From positions 409,898 through 467,086 of the forward strand of contig JAMPHF010000002.1 in the NCBI GenBank assembly GCA_023663525.1: 57,189 nucleotides of DNA, given 5' to 3'. The position numbers and the translations under genes were made by a program. Each line of letters opens with the position of its first letter. Within the stretch, counting starts at the first letter, position 1. The notes under the pieces were generated by a model, which was not told the origin of the DNA, ran no database searches, and saw nothing but the letters and a program-made list of their open reading frames with translations. Below, piece after piece: positions 18,603 through 26,052 of the stretch. This stretch comes from Bacteroides sp. Lineage in GTDB: Bacteria; Bacteroidota; Bacteroidia; Bacteroidales; Muribaculaceae.

Positions 18603-20633
18603 ATGTCGCAATATCCCTACCTGCACATTGCTCTAAGAGGTGAAGTCCAGGGTACAACACAGACTATCTATGCCTATCCTGCCGAGGGCAGCGATATTGA
18701 TCCGCGCTGGAATTCAACAATGGTTGAGCCCGGGGCGGCTATCCGGCGTTTTCTCAATGCAAACGAATGTTACATACTTCAGTCCTCGCCTCTCGGTCAC
18801 TACTTCTCGCTGATCACCCGCAATCCGCACAGCAATGATCATGACTACATGATGATTTCCATTCTTGTCGAGAATGGCTGTTCGCTCACGGGCCGTCAGT
18901 TGATGAATGTTTTCACCAATCTGAAAAAGGTGTTGATTGAGGAAGGTGTGCACACGGACGAGGGTGTTGACCAAGCTCTTTCCGAAGCCCGGATACCTGT
19001 CGAGCCTCTGCGTCTCGAAGCGTGGACATATCATGCCCCTGACGAGCCAACTGCGGTCTCGGAGGCGGCATACCGCACTTTCATATCGCAGCAGGAGCTT
19101 GAATCGATTTTCTCATTCCCCTGTCAGCCTGACTATCTTGAATATCGCTGCATCATAGTGGTGTCGGCCACAACCTCTCTGCGTCCGGGAGTGAAAATGC
19201 CCCGCATCACGGTCCCAATCCGCAAGCTCTACTCAGTGGTGTGTCCCGAGGGTGTGACATCGTCAGCACTGCAGGTCTATGACGGCGACCGCCTTGAACT
19301 GTCGTTCATGAAAGATGGTTTCTCCACACATAAGGAGAATGTGATTGTCGGCACGCCGTCGGCCTATACAAAATATGACGGCTCAACAGTAATTGTCAGG
19401 ACGGCTGCTCAGACAGGCATACGGTTTGAACGTCGTATACCGTTCAAGGTATTGTCGGTTAAGGGTGCTCCCCTCAATGGCTACACCATCACTCTCAATG
19501 GCCGTCGGGTCAACACGATGGAGCCATACATTGAGCTTTATGAGAAGGATCTTCAGGAGGGTTCGGAGGTTGACATGCTTGTCCAGTCCAATAACTACCG
19601 TCCGCTGAAGCTGAAGAAACCGGCTGAGGAAATGCTTGTCACTGAGGAGCTTGAATTTGTGATGCAGCCGATTGAGCAGGCTGTCACGTTGCGTCTTGAC
19701 TTCGGCGATGGCCGTGTGTTCGAGCAACAGATTTCCATAGAGAAGAACACTCCGGAGTACAATAGACTGCATTCCGGCAATTTCCATGGATTCCGCGCCC
19801 ACCGTCAGGTCACTCAGGATGACAGCGAGGTCTATAATGTTGATGTCCGCATAACGAGTCGTCCCGTCGCGCCTAACTTCGAGTCGGCTCGCGGGGAGTC
19901 GAATCCGTCTGACGGCCAACCGAAAGTCCCGATGTTTGAAAATGTGTCGGCTGAGGCGAAAACCGACCGTCCGAAGATAGATGCCACCCTCCCGACGGCG
20001 GATACGCCGGTTGATGAGGCGGAAAATGACTCTGCGCCCCGTCGCACCATCATCAATCAGGATTTCGATATGGACGATGACGACAGCGATGACAGCAGTG
20101 CTTCATCGCGCAGGAGCGGTGTGATGAAATGGCTTGGAATCGGCGTGGCTGCAATAGCTGTCGTCGTAGCCGCAGTCATCTTTCTCCCGCAGTACATCGG
20201 ATCGTCCGATGACCCCTCTCCTGCCGGAGAAATAGCCTCGGAGGAGACGGTTGATGCCACACCTGAACCTGTCGCGCTCACTGAGGATGAGACCGCTGAC
20301 CTTGCCTATCTCAACACCTACGATGTGTGGGAGGTCGCTAAGATGAAAAGCCCTATGGGCAAGGAGCTGATGGAGGCTATCATTGCCGGCGACATAGACA
20401 AGGTGGTCAACAGCGACTATTATACCGTGGTCGGTCGCGCCACCAATAGCAAGGCTATACTTGTGGCTGACCTGATATGGAAAGCTAAGGGCTCATACAG
20501 CGAGGCGAGCAACCGCCGGGTGATGCGTTCGGCTGTGAAAAACGGTGTGATAGATCTCAAGTTCCTGTCCGACAATCTTGCCAAGCGTCGTCCCGCCGAG
20601 AAAGAGAACACCGCTCCCCGTCCGTCCAAATGA
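18603..20633 (+). CDS. Large single-span protein, unrecognised family
   Basis: A 676-residue protein I do not recognise. Residues 1 to about 175 form a compact globular domain (HYFSLITRNPHSNDHDYMMI, then GRQLMNVFTNLKKVLIEEG). Residues about 180-420 look like repeated beta-rich modules (for example LNGYTITLNGRRVNTMEPYI). A disordered acidic linker (about 420-505, with DMDDDDSDDSSASSRR) precedes one membrane span (about 514-535, WLGIGVAAIAVVVAAVIFLP). The extracytoplasmic end carries helices (LAYLNTYDVWEVAKMKSP). With no signal peptide, the large N-terminal part should be cytoplasmic. It has its own promoter; an OmpA-like lipoprotein gene follows after 110 nt. Confidence 0.85.
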   Translation: MSQYPYLHIALRGEVQGTTQTIYAYPAEGSDIDPRWNSTMVEPGAAIRRFLNANECYILQSSPLGHYFSLITRNPHSNDHDYMMISILVENGCSLTGRQLMNVFTNLKKVLIEEGVHTDEGVDQALSEARIPVEPLRLEAWTYHAPDEPTAVSEAAYRTFISQQELESIFSFPCQPDYLEYRCIIVVSATTSLRPGVKMPRITVPIRKLYSVVCPEGVTSSALQVYDGDRLELSFMKDGFSTHKENVIVGTPSAYTKYDGSTVIVRTAAQTGIRFERRIPFKVLSVKGAPLNGYTITLNGRRVNTMEPYIELYEKDLQEGSEVDMLVQSNNYRPLKLKKPAEEMLVTEELEFVMQPIEQAVTLRLDFGDGRVFEQQISIEKNTPEYNRLHSGNFHGFRAHRQVTQDDSEVYNVDVRITSRPVAPNFESARGESNPSDGQPKVPMFENVSAEAKTDRPKIDATLPTADTPVDEAENDSAPRRTIINQDFDMDDDDSDDSSASSRRSGVMKWLGIGVAAIAVVVAAVIFLPQYIGSSDDPSPAGEIASEETVDATPEPVALTEDETADLAYLNTYDVWEVAKMKSPMGKELMEAIIAGDIDKVVNSDYYTVVGRATNSKAILVADLIWKAKGSYSEASNRRVMRSAVKNGVIDLKFLSDNLAKRRPAEKENTAPRPSK

Positions 20634-20743
20634 TGGAGGGAGACGGAAGCAGTCGTCGCGTATGGATAAAGCCGTATTGATAAAATAGAAATAAAATAAT
20701 TATAAACCGGCATATAGAATTATATGCATAAAATGAATTGATT

Positions 20744-21610
20744 ATGAGACTACGTGCATTGACTATTGCAAGTGCGGTGGCCCTGATAGCGTTCACCGGA
20801 TGCGTAAGCAACAAGAAGTTCGCAGCTCTCCAGACAGAGCATGAGGCACTGAAGAAGGACTACAACACCTCTCAGGTGCAGCTCGCCGAGAGCCGTGCCA
20901 ATGGCAAGAGCCTTGAGACACTGCTCGCTGAAGCTAAGGCCAACAACGAGGAGCTTAAACGCAGCTATGCAGCCCTCCAGAAGTCGCTCGACAACAGTAT
21001 CAGCCAGAACACTCAGGGCAATGTCAACATTTCAAAACTCGTTGACGAGATCAACGCTTCCAACCGCTACATCAAGCAGCTTGTGCAGGCCAAGTCAAAA
21101 TCTGATTCTCTTAATCTCGCACTCACGACCAAACTCACCCGCTCGCTTGATTCCAACGAGCTTGACGAGGTCAATGTCAAGGTGCTAAAGGGTGTCGTAT
21201 ATATCTCGCTTGCCGACAACATGCTTTTCCAGTCGGGTAGCTATGATGTGAACGAGCGTGCTATGGAGACCCTTGGCAAGATTGCAAAAATCATCAAGGA
21301 CTATGGTGATTACGACGTGCTCGTCGAAGGCAATACCGATCCTGTGCCCATCAGCCGCACGAACATCCGCAACAACTGGGACCTCAGCGCATTGCGTGCA
21401 AGCTCAATCGTTCAGGTGCTTCAAAACGATTTTGGTGTCAATCCATCGCGTCTGACCGCAGCCGGACGTGGCGAGTATAACCCCATCGCCGACAACTCTA
21501 CCGAAATGGGCCGTCAGCGTAACCGCCGTACCGAAATCATCATCACTCCCAAACTCGACCAGTTCCTTGACCTGATTGACAAAGCTCCGACTGAAAGCTC
21601 AAATAATTGA
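20744..21610 (+). CDS. OmpA-family lipoprotein
   Basis: A 288-residue outer-membrane lipoprotein. The ATG at 20744 is preferred over a TTG two codons earlier because it gives the signal MRLRALTIASAVALIAFTGC with lipobox FTGC. A long coiled coil follows (about residues 28-115: ALQTEHEALKKDYNTSQVQ and later LKRSYAALQKSLDNS). The C-terminal OmpA domain, which binds peptidoglycan (about 150-278), has LVEGNTDPVPISRTNIRNNW and LTAAGRGEYNPIADNS. The product likely links outer membrane and cell wall. A strong terminator follows. Confidence 0.93.
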   Translation: MRLRALTIASAVALIAFTGCVSNKKFAALQTEHEALKKDYNTSQVQLAESRANGKSLETLLAEAKANNEELKRSYAALQKSLDNSISQNTQGNVNISKLVDEINASNRYIKQLVQAKSKSDSLNLALTTKLTRSLDSNELDEVNVKVLKGVVYISLADNMLFQSGSYDVNERAMETLGKIAKIIKDYGDYDVLVEGNTDPVPISRTNIRNNWDLSALRASSIVQVLQNDFGVNPSRLTAAGRGEYNPIADNSTEMGRQRNRRTEIIITPKLDQFLDLIDKAPTESSNN

Positions 21611-21635
21611 AAATTCTAATTTTAGATATGCGACT

Positions 21636-21673
21636 GCACGCCTGCCGAGTGAAATTCGGCAGGCGTGCTTTCT
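21636..21673 (+). terminator. Rho-independent terminator of the OmpA-like gene
   Basis: A perfect 13-bp GC-rich stem (21636-21648 with 21656-21668), 7-nt loop, followed by TTTCTTC. It starts 26 nt after the OmpA-like stop codon. Confidence 0.9.
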
Positions 21674-21768
21674 TCATTCATGATATAACAATAGGTCGGT
21701 AAAAAATTAAGCGACATCCCCCAAATAGGAGGCTATCATATGGTCAAATTTATTCAAAATATTGTCAT

Positions 21769-22033
21769 TTATACCGTTGTTACGGCATATTCAAGGATGC
21801 GGAGTGCAAATTCCGTGTCCGAGATGGCATTTTTGAGTTGGCCGACAGAGGTCTTAGGGAAATATCGGTCAATTTCGGTTTGCAACAGCCACTGTTCGGT
21901 GGGGTAATATTTCAGCACACAATTGGATTGAAGTCTGCTCACAAGGGTGAATCCAAGCTCAATCATTTTATCGGCAAAGGGTCTTCGGGCGAAGTAGGAA
22001 TCAGCCGCCATAATCTTGGAGACTGCTTGCAGG
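21769..22033 (-). pseudogene. Truncated transposase fragment, DDE type
   Basis: The minus strand encodes about 88 residues without a proper start: LLQAVSKIMAADSYFARRPF and later LGFTLVSRLQSNCVLKY. This looks like the segment around the second catalytic Asp (ADSYF) of IS4-like DDE transposases. The N-terminal part is missing, cut off where the 80-nt repeat begins, and the C-terminal DDE Glu region is absent too. It is inactive debris. The exact IS family is uncertain. Confidence 0.6.
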
Positions 22034-22038
22034 AGTCC

Positions 22039-22118
22039 AATCTCATGAGATTGGATGCGAACAATCTAACTTCCTAAATTCTTAAACAGCCTCAAATGTT
22101 AACTAATTAAAATATTAA
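22039..22118. repeat. 80-nt sequence shared with the MITE (copy 1)
   Basis: Matches 24278-24357 at 72 of 80 positions with no gaps. The left edge contains the perfect 18-nt palindrome CCAATCTCATGAGATTGG (22037-22054). It abuts the truncated transposase, linking the MITE family with that insertion sequence or marking a nested insertion. Confidence 0.8.
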
Positions 22119-22227
22119 AGATTGAGGCGCAAGACAGATGAATAGTGTGAACTCTACACATTATTATATATTAATTAGTGCTTTGATAGAAAAATGTTAG
22201 GAATTTTTGAAAATTTATATCAAAAGT

Positions 22228-22258
22228 TTTGTGAAAATAAAAATAATATGTAAATTTG
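22228..22258 (+). promoter_or_regulatory. Promoter of the glnK-amtB leader
   Basis: TTTG at 22228-22231, 19 nt, TAAATTTG at 22251-22258: an exact match to the Bacteroidetes promoter. Transcription should start near 22263, about 24 nt before the leader-peptide ATG. Confidence 0.8.
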
Positions 22259-22286
22259 CCACTATAAAACTAAATATAAAAGAAAA

Positions 22287-22406
22287 ATGATAGCGATTGC
22301 AACATATTTTGCCCAGCAGCAAGTGCAGCAGCAATACTTGGACAATGTACAAGTAAGATTGTCTGTGTGCATATGCCGCACCAGTCCGGCAAAAGACATG
22401 TTATAG
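22287..22406 (+). CDS. Glutamine-rich leader peptide (candidate attenuator)
   Basis: A 39-codon ORF, too short for routine gene calling: MIAIATYFAQQQVQQQYLDN, then further residues ending in AKDML and TAG. Seven codons are Gln: six within residues 10-16 (CAG CAG CAA GTG CAG CAG CAA) and one at residue 22. It starts about 24 nt after the predicted transcription start, and an intrinsic terminator follows 31 nt after its stop, ahead of the P-II/ammonium-transporter operon. That is the layout of an amino-acid leader peptide; glutamine is the central nitrogen signal. Translation is inferred, not shown. Confidence 0.65.
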   Translation: MIAIATYFAQQQVQQQYLDNVQVRLSVCICRTSPAKDML

Positions 22407-22484
22407 GACATATGAATTAAAACTCATGATTTTTTTGAGAGAGGCTGGTTTCCTGAAAGGGAGATTGGCCTCTCTCGCTTTTTT
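22374..22484 (+). promoter_or_regulatory. Attenuator with alternative hairpins ahead of glnK
   Basis: Three competing pairings are visible. A pause hairpin, TGCCG 22374-22378 with CGGCA 22387-22391. A possible antiterminator, ACCAGTCC 22380-22387 with GGCTGGT 22443-22449 (7 pairs, one bulged T). A terminator, 22437-22445 with 22468-22476. The antiterminator overlaps the 5' arm of the terminator and the pause hairpin. A ribosome stalled at the Gln codons would leave the antiterminator strand free; one at the stop codon (22404-22406) would partly cover it. Hand-drawn pairing only. Confidence 0.55.
22437..22484 (+). terminator. Intrinsic terminator between leader peptide and glnK
   Basis: A perfect 9-bp stem, GAGAGAGGC (22437-22445) with GCCTCTCTC (22468-22476). 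An inner 5-bp stem (22450-22454 with 22458-22462) sits in the loop, and GCTTTTTTC follows. A strong terminator here is unexpected unless it is conditional, since the operon it precedes has no other obvious promoter box. Confidence 0.85.
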
Positions 22485-22537
22485 CAAGAGTTTGCCGACA
22501 TAAGGATGCATCAATAATACATAAAGCCTCAACAAGG

Positions 22538-22611
22538 ACAATTACTAAGGTAGAAAAAACAATCACTAAGGTAGAAAAGACATTTAATAAGGTAAAAAAT
22601 TTTAACAGGTA
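22538..22611. repeat. Tandem 21-bp repeats before glnK
   Basis: Three units start at 22538, 22559 and 22580 with an exact 21-bp period; each contains AAGGTA followed by A-rich sequence. A shorter fourth copy (CAGGTAAAAAA) comes 17 bp later, ending 7 nt before the glnK ATG. The period equals two helical turns. No in-frame start codon serves it, so it is not obviously coding. Confidence 0.8.
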
Positions 22612-22617
22612 AAAAAG

Positions 22618-22965
22618 ATGAAAAAGATTGAAGCAATCATCCGAAAGACAAAGTTTGATGAGCTCAAGGCTGCGCTGCTCGAGTCGGACATCAACTGGTT
22701 TGAGTATCACGATGTGCATGGCATAGGGCAGTCGCGTCAGGAGCGGGTGTATCGTGGCGTGCAGTATAGCACGGATGTGATAGAGCGTGTGCACCTGTCG
22801 ATAGTGTGTCGCGACCAGTTTGTTGAGCCGACCGTCAAGGTGATACTCGACATAGCCCACACCGGCGAGGTGGGCGACGGACGTATCTTTATAAGTGAGA
22901 TACTCGACGTCTACAGCATACGCACCGCCCGCAATGGCGAGGAGGTGATAGCTAACAAGCTCTAA
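22618..22965 (+). CDS. glnK: Nitrogen regulatory protein P-II (GlnK type)
   Basis: A 115-residue P-II signal protein, which senses 2-oxoglutarate and ATP/ADP and controls AmtB. The N-terminus KKIEAIIRKTKFDELKAAL is typical. The T-loop region IGQSRQERVYRGVQY contains Tyr45 and Tyr50; Tyr50 aligns with the residue that is uridylylated (Tyr51) in enterobacterial P-II. The B-loop segment is HTGEVGDGRIFI (about residues 81-92). The amtB ATG lies 27 nt after the stop, the usual pairing. Whether this Tyr is modified is unknown; no uridylyltransferase is in the window. Confidence 0.95.
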   Translation: MKKIEAIIRKTKFDELKAALLESDINWFEYHDVHGIGQSRQERVYRGVQYSTDVIERVHLSIVCRDQFVEPTVKVILDIAHTGEVGDGRIFISEILDVYSIRTARNGEEVIANKL

Positions 22966-22992
22966 TTGTTTGACGATAAAACAACTATAACA

Positions 22993-24201
22993 ATGGAAAC
23001 AAATTTTTTAGGTTCGGTAAGTGGGATAGATACATTATGGGTGATGCTCGGTGCGATATTGGTGTTCTGGATGCAGCCCGGATTTGCTCTTGTCGAGGCA
23101 GGACTGACACGCTCGAAAAACACGGCCAATATTCTGATGAAGAATTTCTGCGACTTCATGTGTGGGACGGTGCTCTTCTGGATAATCGGTTTTTCGATAA
23201 TGTTCGGATCGGGCAACGGTTTCATCGGTTGGGATGGATTTTTTGCCATGAGTAATTTTGGCAATGACAATCTGCCGCCGGCAGCATTCTTTATCTTCCA
23301 GACTATGTTTTGCGCCACTACGGCTACCATAGTCAGTGGAGCTATGGCTGAGAGGACGAAATTTTCGATGTATCTTCTCTACTCGATATTGATTTCAGCT
23401 ATCATTTATCCTATCTCAGGCCATTGGGGCTGGGGTGGCGGATGGCTCTCCGAGATGGGATTTCATGATTTTGCCGGTTCGACCATAGTTCATGCCTGCG
23501 GCGGTACGCTCGCGCTTGCGGGTGCCATAGTGTTGGGACCACGTATCGGTAAGTATGACCGTAACAGAAATAGCCGTGCCATACCGGGACATAATCTCAC
23601 TATCTGTGCTCTTGGAGTGTTCTGCCTGTGGGTAGGATGGTTTGGGTTTAATCCTTGCTCAACTTTGTCGCTTACGGGCGAGGGTGCGTTTGTGGCCTCG
23701 CATGTGTTCATCACCACTAATATGGCAGCTGCGACGGGTGGATTGGCTGCATTGGCTTATACATGGATTGTCGATGGTAAGCCGTCGCTGTCGATGGTGT
23801 GCAATGGTGTGCTGGCCGGGCTTGTGGGCATAACTGCCGGTTGTGATTGTGTGCCTGTATGGGCTGCTGCTCTTATAGGTGTGATAGTGTCGGTAGTGAT
23901 GTGCTGGTCGGTATCGTTTCTCGACAAGAAGCTTAAGGTTGATGATCCCGTGGGCGCAGTAAGCGTGCATGGTGTAGGGGGTGTGGTAGGCACATTGCTC
24001 ACCGGAGTGTTTGCCTTTGAGGATGCCGGAGTGTCGCTCGGTGTGCAGGCTCTCGGTGCGCTCTCGATTGTGGCTTATGCTTTTGTGACCGGTATGTTAA
24101 TCTTTGTGACTATCAATAAGACTCTCGGATTGCGTTGCGGTCGACGCGAGGAGGAGGAAGGCCTCGATGTCTATGAGCATGGAGAGTCGTGCTATAATTA
24201 G
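22993..24201 (+). CDS. amtB: Ammonium transporter AmtB
   Basis: AmtB/Amt-family ammonium channel, 402 residues from METNFLGSVSGID; a TTG-started extension to 22966 would abut glnK and lacks support. About eleven membrane segments are visible. Signatures are WMQPGFALVEAGLTRSKN (about residues 26-43), STIVHACGGTLALAGAIVLG (about 165-184, first pore His) and VSVHGVGGVVGTLLTGVFA (about 324-342, second pore His). The short cytoplasmic tail (GRREEEEGLDVYEHGES) can meet GlnK. A MITE sits 12 nt after the stop. Confidence 0.97.
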   Translation: METNFLGSVSGIDTLWVMLGAILVFWMQPGFALVEAGLTRSKNTANILMKNFCDFMCGTVLFWIIGFSIMFGSGNGFIGWDGFFAMSNFGNDNLPPAAFFIFQTMFCATTATIVSGAMAERTKFSMYLLYSILISAIIYPISGHWGWGGGWLSEMGFHDFAGSTIVHACGGTLALAGAIVLGPRIGKYDRNRNSRAIPGHNLTICALGVFCLWVGWFGFNPCSTLSLTGEGAFVASHVFITTNMAAATGGLAALAYTWIVDGKPSLSMVCNGVLAGLVGITAGCDCVPVWAAALIGVIVSVVMCWSVSFLDKKLKVDDPVGAVSVHGVGGVVGTLLTGVFAFEDAGVSLGVQALGALSIVAYAFVTGMLIFVTINKTLGLRCGRREEEEGLDVYEHGESCYN

Positions 24202-24213
24202 TTTAGGAGTTTA

Positions 24214-24539
24214 AGAGGTTATTTAAAAATAAATGTGAAAGCCAGAGTCCTTATCGCGTGCGCTTTGCTCCGCAAGGAATCTCATGAGATTGGATGCGAA
24301 CAATGTAACTTCCTCAATTTCTAATCAGCCTCAAATGTTAACTAAATAAAACACTAAGGAATGAATCGCCTCATGGATGTCTTTCTGGCTAAATTATCCT
24401 TTCATCGGCTTGCCGCTTTCGAGCTTGATGAGAAAGAATCATCGGTCACATAGCCACGGCTATGCTCCATCTGATTAAGAATAACTTATCTCAAAAATCC
24501 ATCCACTCTGGCTTTCACATTTATTTTTAAACAACCTCT
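24214..24539. mobile_element. MITE with 35-bp terminal inverted repeats
   Basis: The ends 24214-24248 and 24505-24539 are inverted repeats matching at 34 of 35 positions (outer end AGAGGTT, inner end GCCAGAGT). No protein is encoded between them. GAGTTTA occurs immediately left (24207-24213) and 2 nt right (24542-24548), a probable target duplication. An internal 80-nt block is shared with 22039-22118, next to a truncated transposase. All this fits a non-autonomous element moved in trans. Confidence 0.85.
24278..24357. repeat. 80-nt sequence shared with 22 kb (copy 2)
   Basis: Internal part of the MITE; 72 of 80 positions match 22039-22118. It carries the palindromic core AATCTCATGAGATT. Confidence 0.8.
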
Positions 24540-24602
24540 AAGAGTTTAGGCGTTGCCTGCAACTTACTAAAGTGAAGTATCAATTCAAAAAAAATTACGG
24601 TT

Positions 24603-25310
24603 ATGAAAAATATATGTTGCTTAATACTGTCCATAGTGTGTATGATTTCTGCGATGAGTCTGTCGGCTCAGGATAAGGTTGAGGCTGAGATTAAGGCCGA
24701 TTTCGTGAGTCAGTATATATGGCGCGGTCAGGATATGGGCGATTTTTCGTTGCAGCCTACCTTAGGGGTGGCATGGCGAGGATTGTCGCTCACGGCCTGG
24801 GGGAGCACGGGGATTTCTGACTCGGACGATACCAGGGAGTTTGACCTCACGCTGGGCTATAGCATTGGAGGGTTGAGCTTTGGGGTCACCGATTATTGGT
24901 TTGACACTCCCAACTCGAAATATTTCGTATATGCTGCCCATCGCACCTCGCATGTGTTTGAGGCCAATGTAGGTTATGATTTCGGCCCGGTGTCGATAGG
25001 ATGGTACACCAATTTTGCGGGCAACGACGGGGTGACTCGCAGCGGCAAGCGTGCCTATTCATCGTATGTCGAGGTGTCGGCACCGTTCAGTCTCGGCGGT
25101 CTATCGTGGTGTGCCACGCTCGGGGCGGTGCCGTATGCGACAAGTTTCTATGCCGACGTCAACGGTTTTGCGGTGGTCAACGCGTCGCTCTCGGCCACGT
25201 ATGACATTAAGGTGACCGACTCGTTTAGCATACCTATCTTTGCAACCATCAATACTAATCCCTGCACGCAGAAGGCTTTCTTCGTGGCCGGATTCACCCT
25301 GCGGCCATAG
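24603..25310 (+). CDS. Putative porin of the TorF/Gcw_chp type
   Basis: A 235-residue predicted outer-membrane beta-barrel protein. The signal peptide ends near LSAQ (MKNICCLILSIVCMISAMS then LSAQDK). The mature start, DFVSQYIWRGQDMGDFSLQP, is the hallmark of the Gcw_chp/TorF family, and the rest alternates in strand-like fashion and ends with an aromatic-rich strand (VAGFTLRP). Such proteins often sit by amtB-glnK in Bacteroidetes, so diffusion of nitrogen compounds across the outer membrane is a fair inference. A MITE separates it from amtB. Confidence 0.82.
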   Translation: MKNICCLILSIVCMISAMSLSAQDKVEAEIKADFVSQYIWRGQDMGDFSLQPTLGVAWRGLSLTAWGSTGISDSDDTREFDLTLGYSIGGLSFGVTDYWFDTPNSKYFVYAAHRTSHVFEANVGYDFGPVSIGWYTNFAGNDGVTRSGKRAYSSYVEVSAPFSLGGLSWCATLGAVPYATSFYADVNGFAVVNASLSATYDIKVTDSFSIPIFATINTNPCTQKAFFVAGFTLRP

Positions 25311-25438
25311 GGAATTAGATACCTAAGAACTAAAGGTAAGATACATAAGGACAAAAGTATAAGATACAAAAGGACAAAAGCTCCAAAAGAAACATAAGTC
25401 TTTTAATTGCTAATTACTATTGGTATAATGATGCAACA

Positions 25439-26035
25439 CTATTTTGATGTCTGACCGTAGCCATCGGGATGCGGGTCGATGATGGTGATGTTGTCATCCA
25501 TCATTGACAGGAGACGCGAGAGGGTGGCGACGGCGGATGTGCGCGCACGTCTGACATAGCCTTTATCGTAGAATGACGACTTATATTGCTCGGCCATGCG
25601 TTGCTTGATGGCTGTCTCCTCCGCTGCCGTGATTTTGCGCAGATCGAATGGCGATGAATTCCATGTGTCAATCACCTCGTAGGCCTTATCGTTGTCCGAC
25701 TCGTAAATTTCGATTTCCTCTGGAGGAAGTATAATGAACACTGAATCGTTGCGTAGCTGATAGTCAAGTTCCTCGAGATCAAAACGGATGTAGCCGTTGA
25801 CGGTGTTCTTTGCGAAGATCCATTTACCGTTTATTGAATCCTTTATGGCCACATCGTCGCGGATCTCCATGGTGCATAGCTTCATCATCTCCTTGATTTC
25901 CGAAAGTTTTGTCTCGGAGATTGACGTGTTGGTCGAGCCGACGCCGCTGCGCCATATAAGCACGCCTGCCCCTGCGAGGACTATTATAAGAAGGAGGAGT
26001 ATTGTCAGTTGCTGTCCGATATATTTCTTAACCAT
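25439..26035 (-). CDS. Membrane-anchored DUF4230-type protein (first of a pair)
   Basis: A 198-residue protein with one N-terminal membrane span (about residues 9-28). The body resembles DUF4230: strands around GYIRFDLEELDYQLRNDSVFII, then the family-like LPPEEIEIYES, and a helical C-terminal half. The upstream gene on the same strand encodes a second DUF4230-like lipoprotein, 17 nt away, so the two are an operon and perhaps form a complex. The function of DUF4230 is not known. The plus-strand dnaX diverges from this pair. Confidence 0.8.
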   Translation of the reverse strand: MVKKYIGQQLTILLLLIIVLAGAGVLIWRSGVGSTNTSISETKLSEIKEMMKLCTMEIRDDVAIKDSINGKWIFAKNTVNGYIRFDLEELDYQLRNDSVFIILPPEEIEIYESDNDKAYEVIDTWNSSPFDLRKITAAEETAIKQRMAEQYKSSFYDKGYVRRARTSAVATLSRLLSMMDDNITIIDPHPDGYGQTSK

Positions 26036-26052
26036 AGTGAATCCGGTTTTTT

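Larger units (their letters stand above)
21674..22226. other. Gene-poor stretch with mobile-element debris
   Basis: Between the OmpA terminator and the glnK promoter there is no intact gene. It contains a transposase fragment (21769-22033, minus), an 80-nt sequence shared with the MITE at 24 kb (22039-22118), and about 100 nt of AT-rich sequence in which nothing was recognised. Confidence 0.75.
24202..24602. other. Intergenic stretch occupied by a MITE
   Basis: Most of this 401-nt gap between amtB and the porin gene is the 326-bp MITE at 24214-24539. GAGTTTA flanks it on both sides. The remaining 60 nt before the porin ATG are A-rich with no TAnnTTTG box, suggesting the porin once was (or still is) read through from amtB. 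Confidence 0.7.

Noticed and set aside
22417..22860. 147-codon minus-strand frame across the terminator and glnK
   Set aside because: Antisense to glnK; its apparent repeats come from the 21-bp tandem units.
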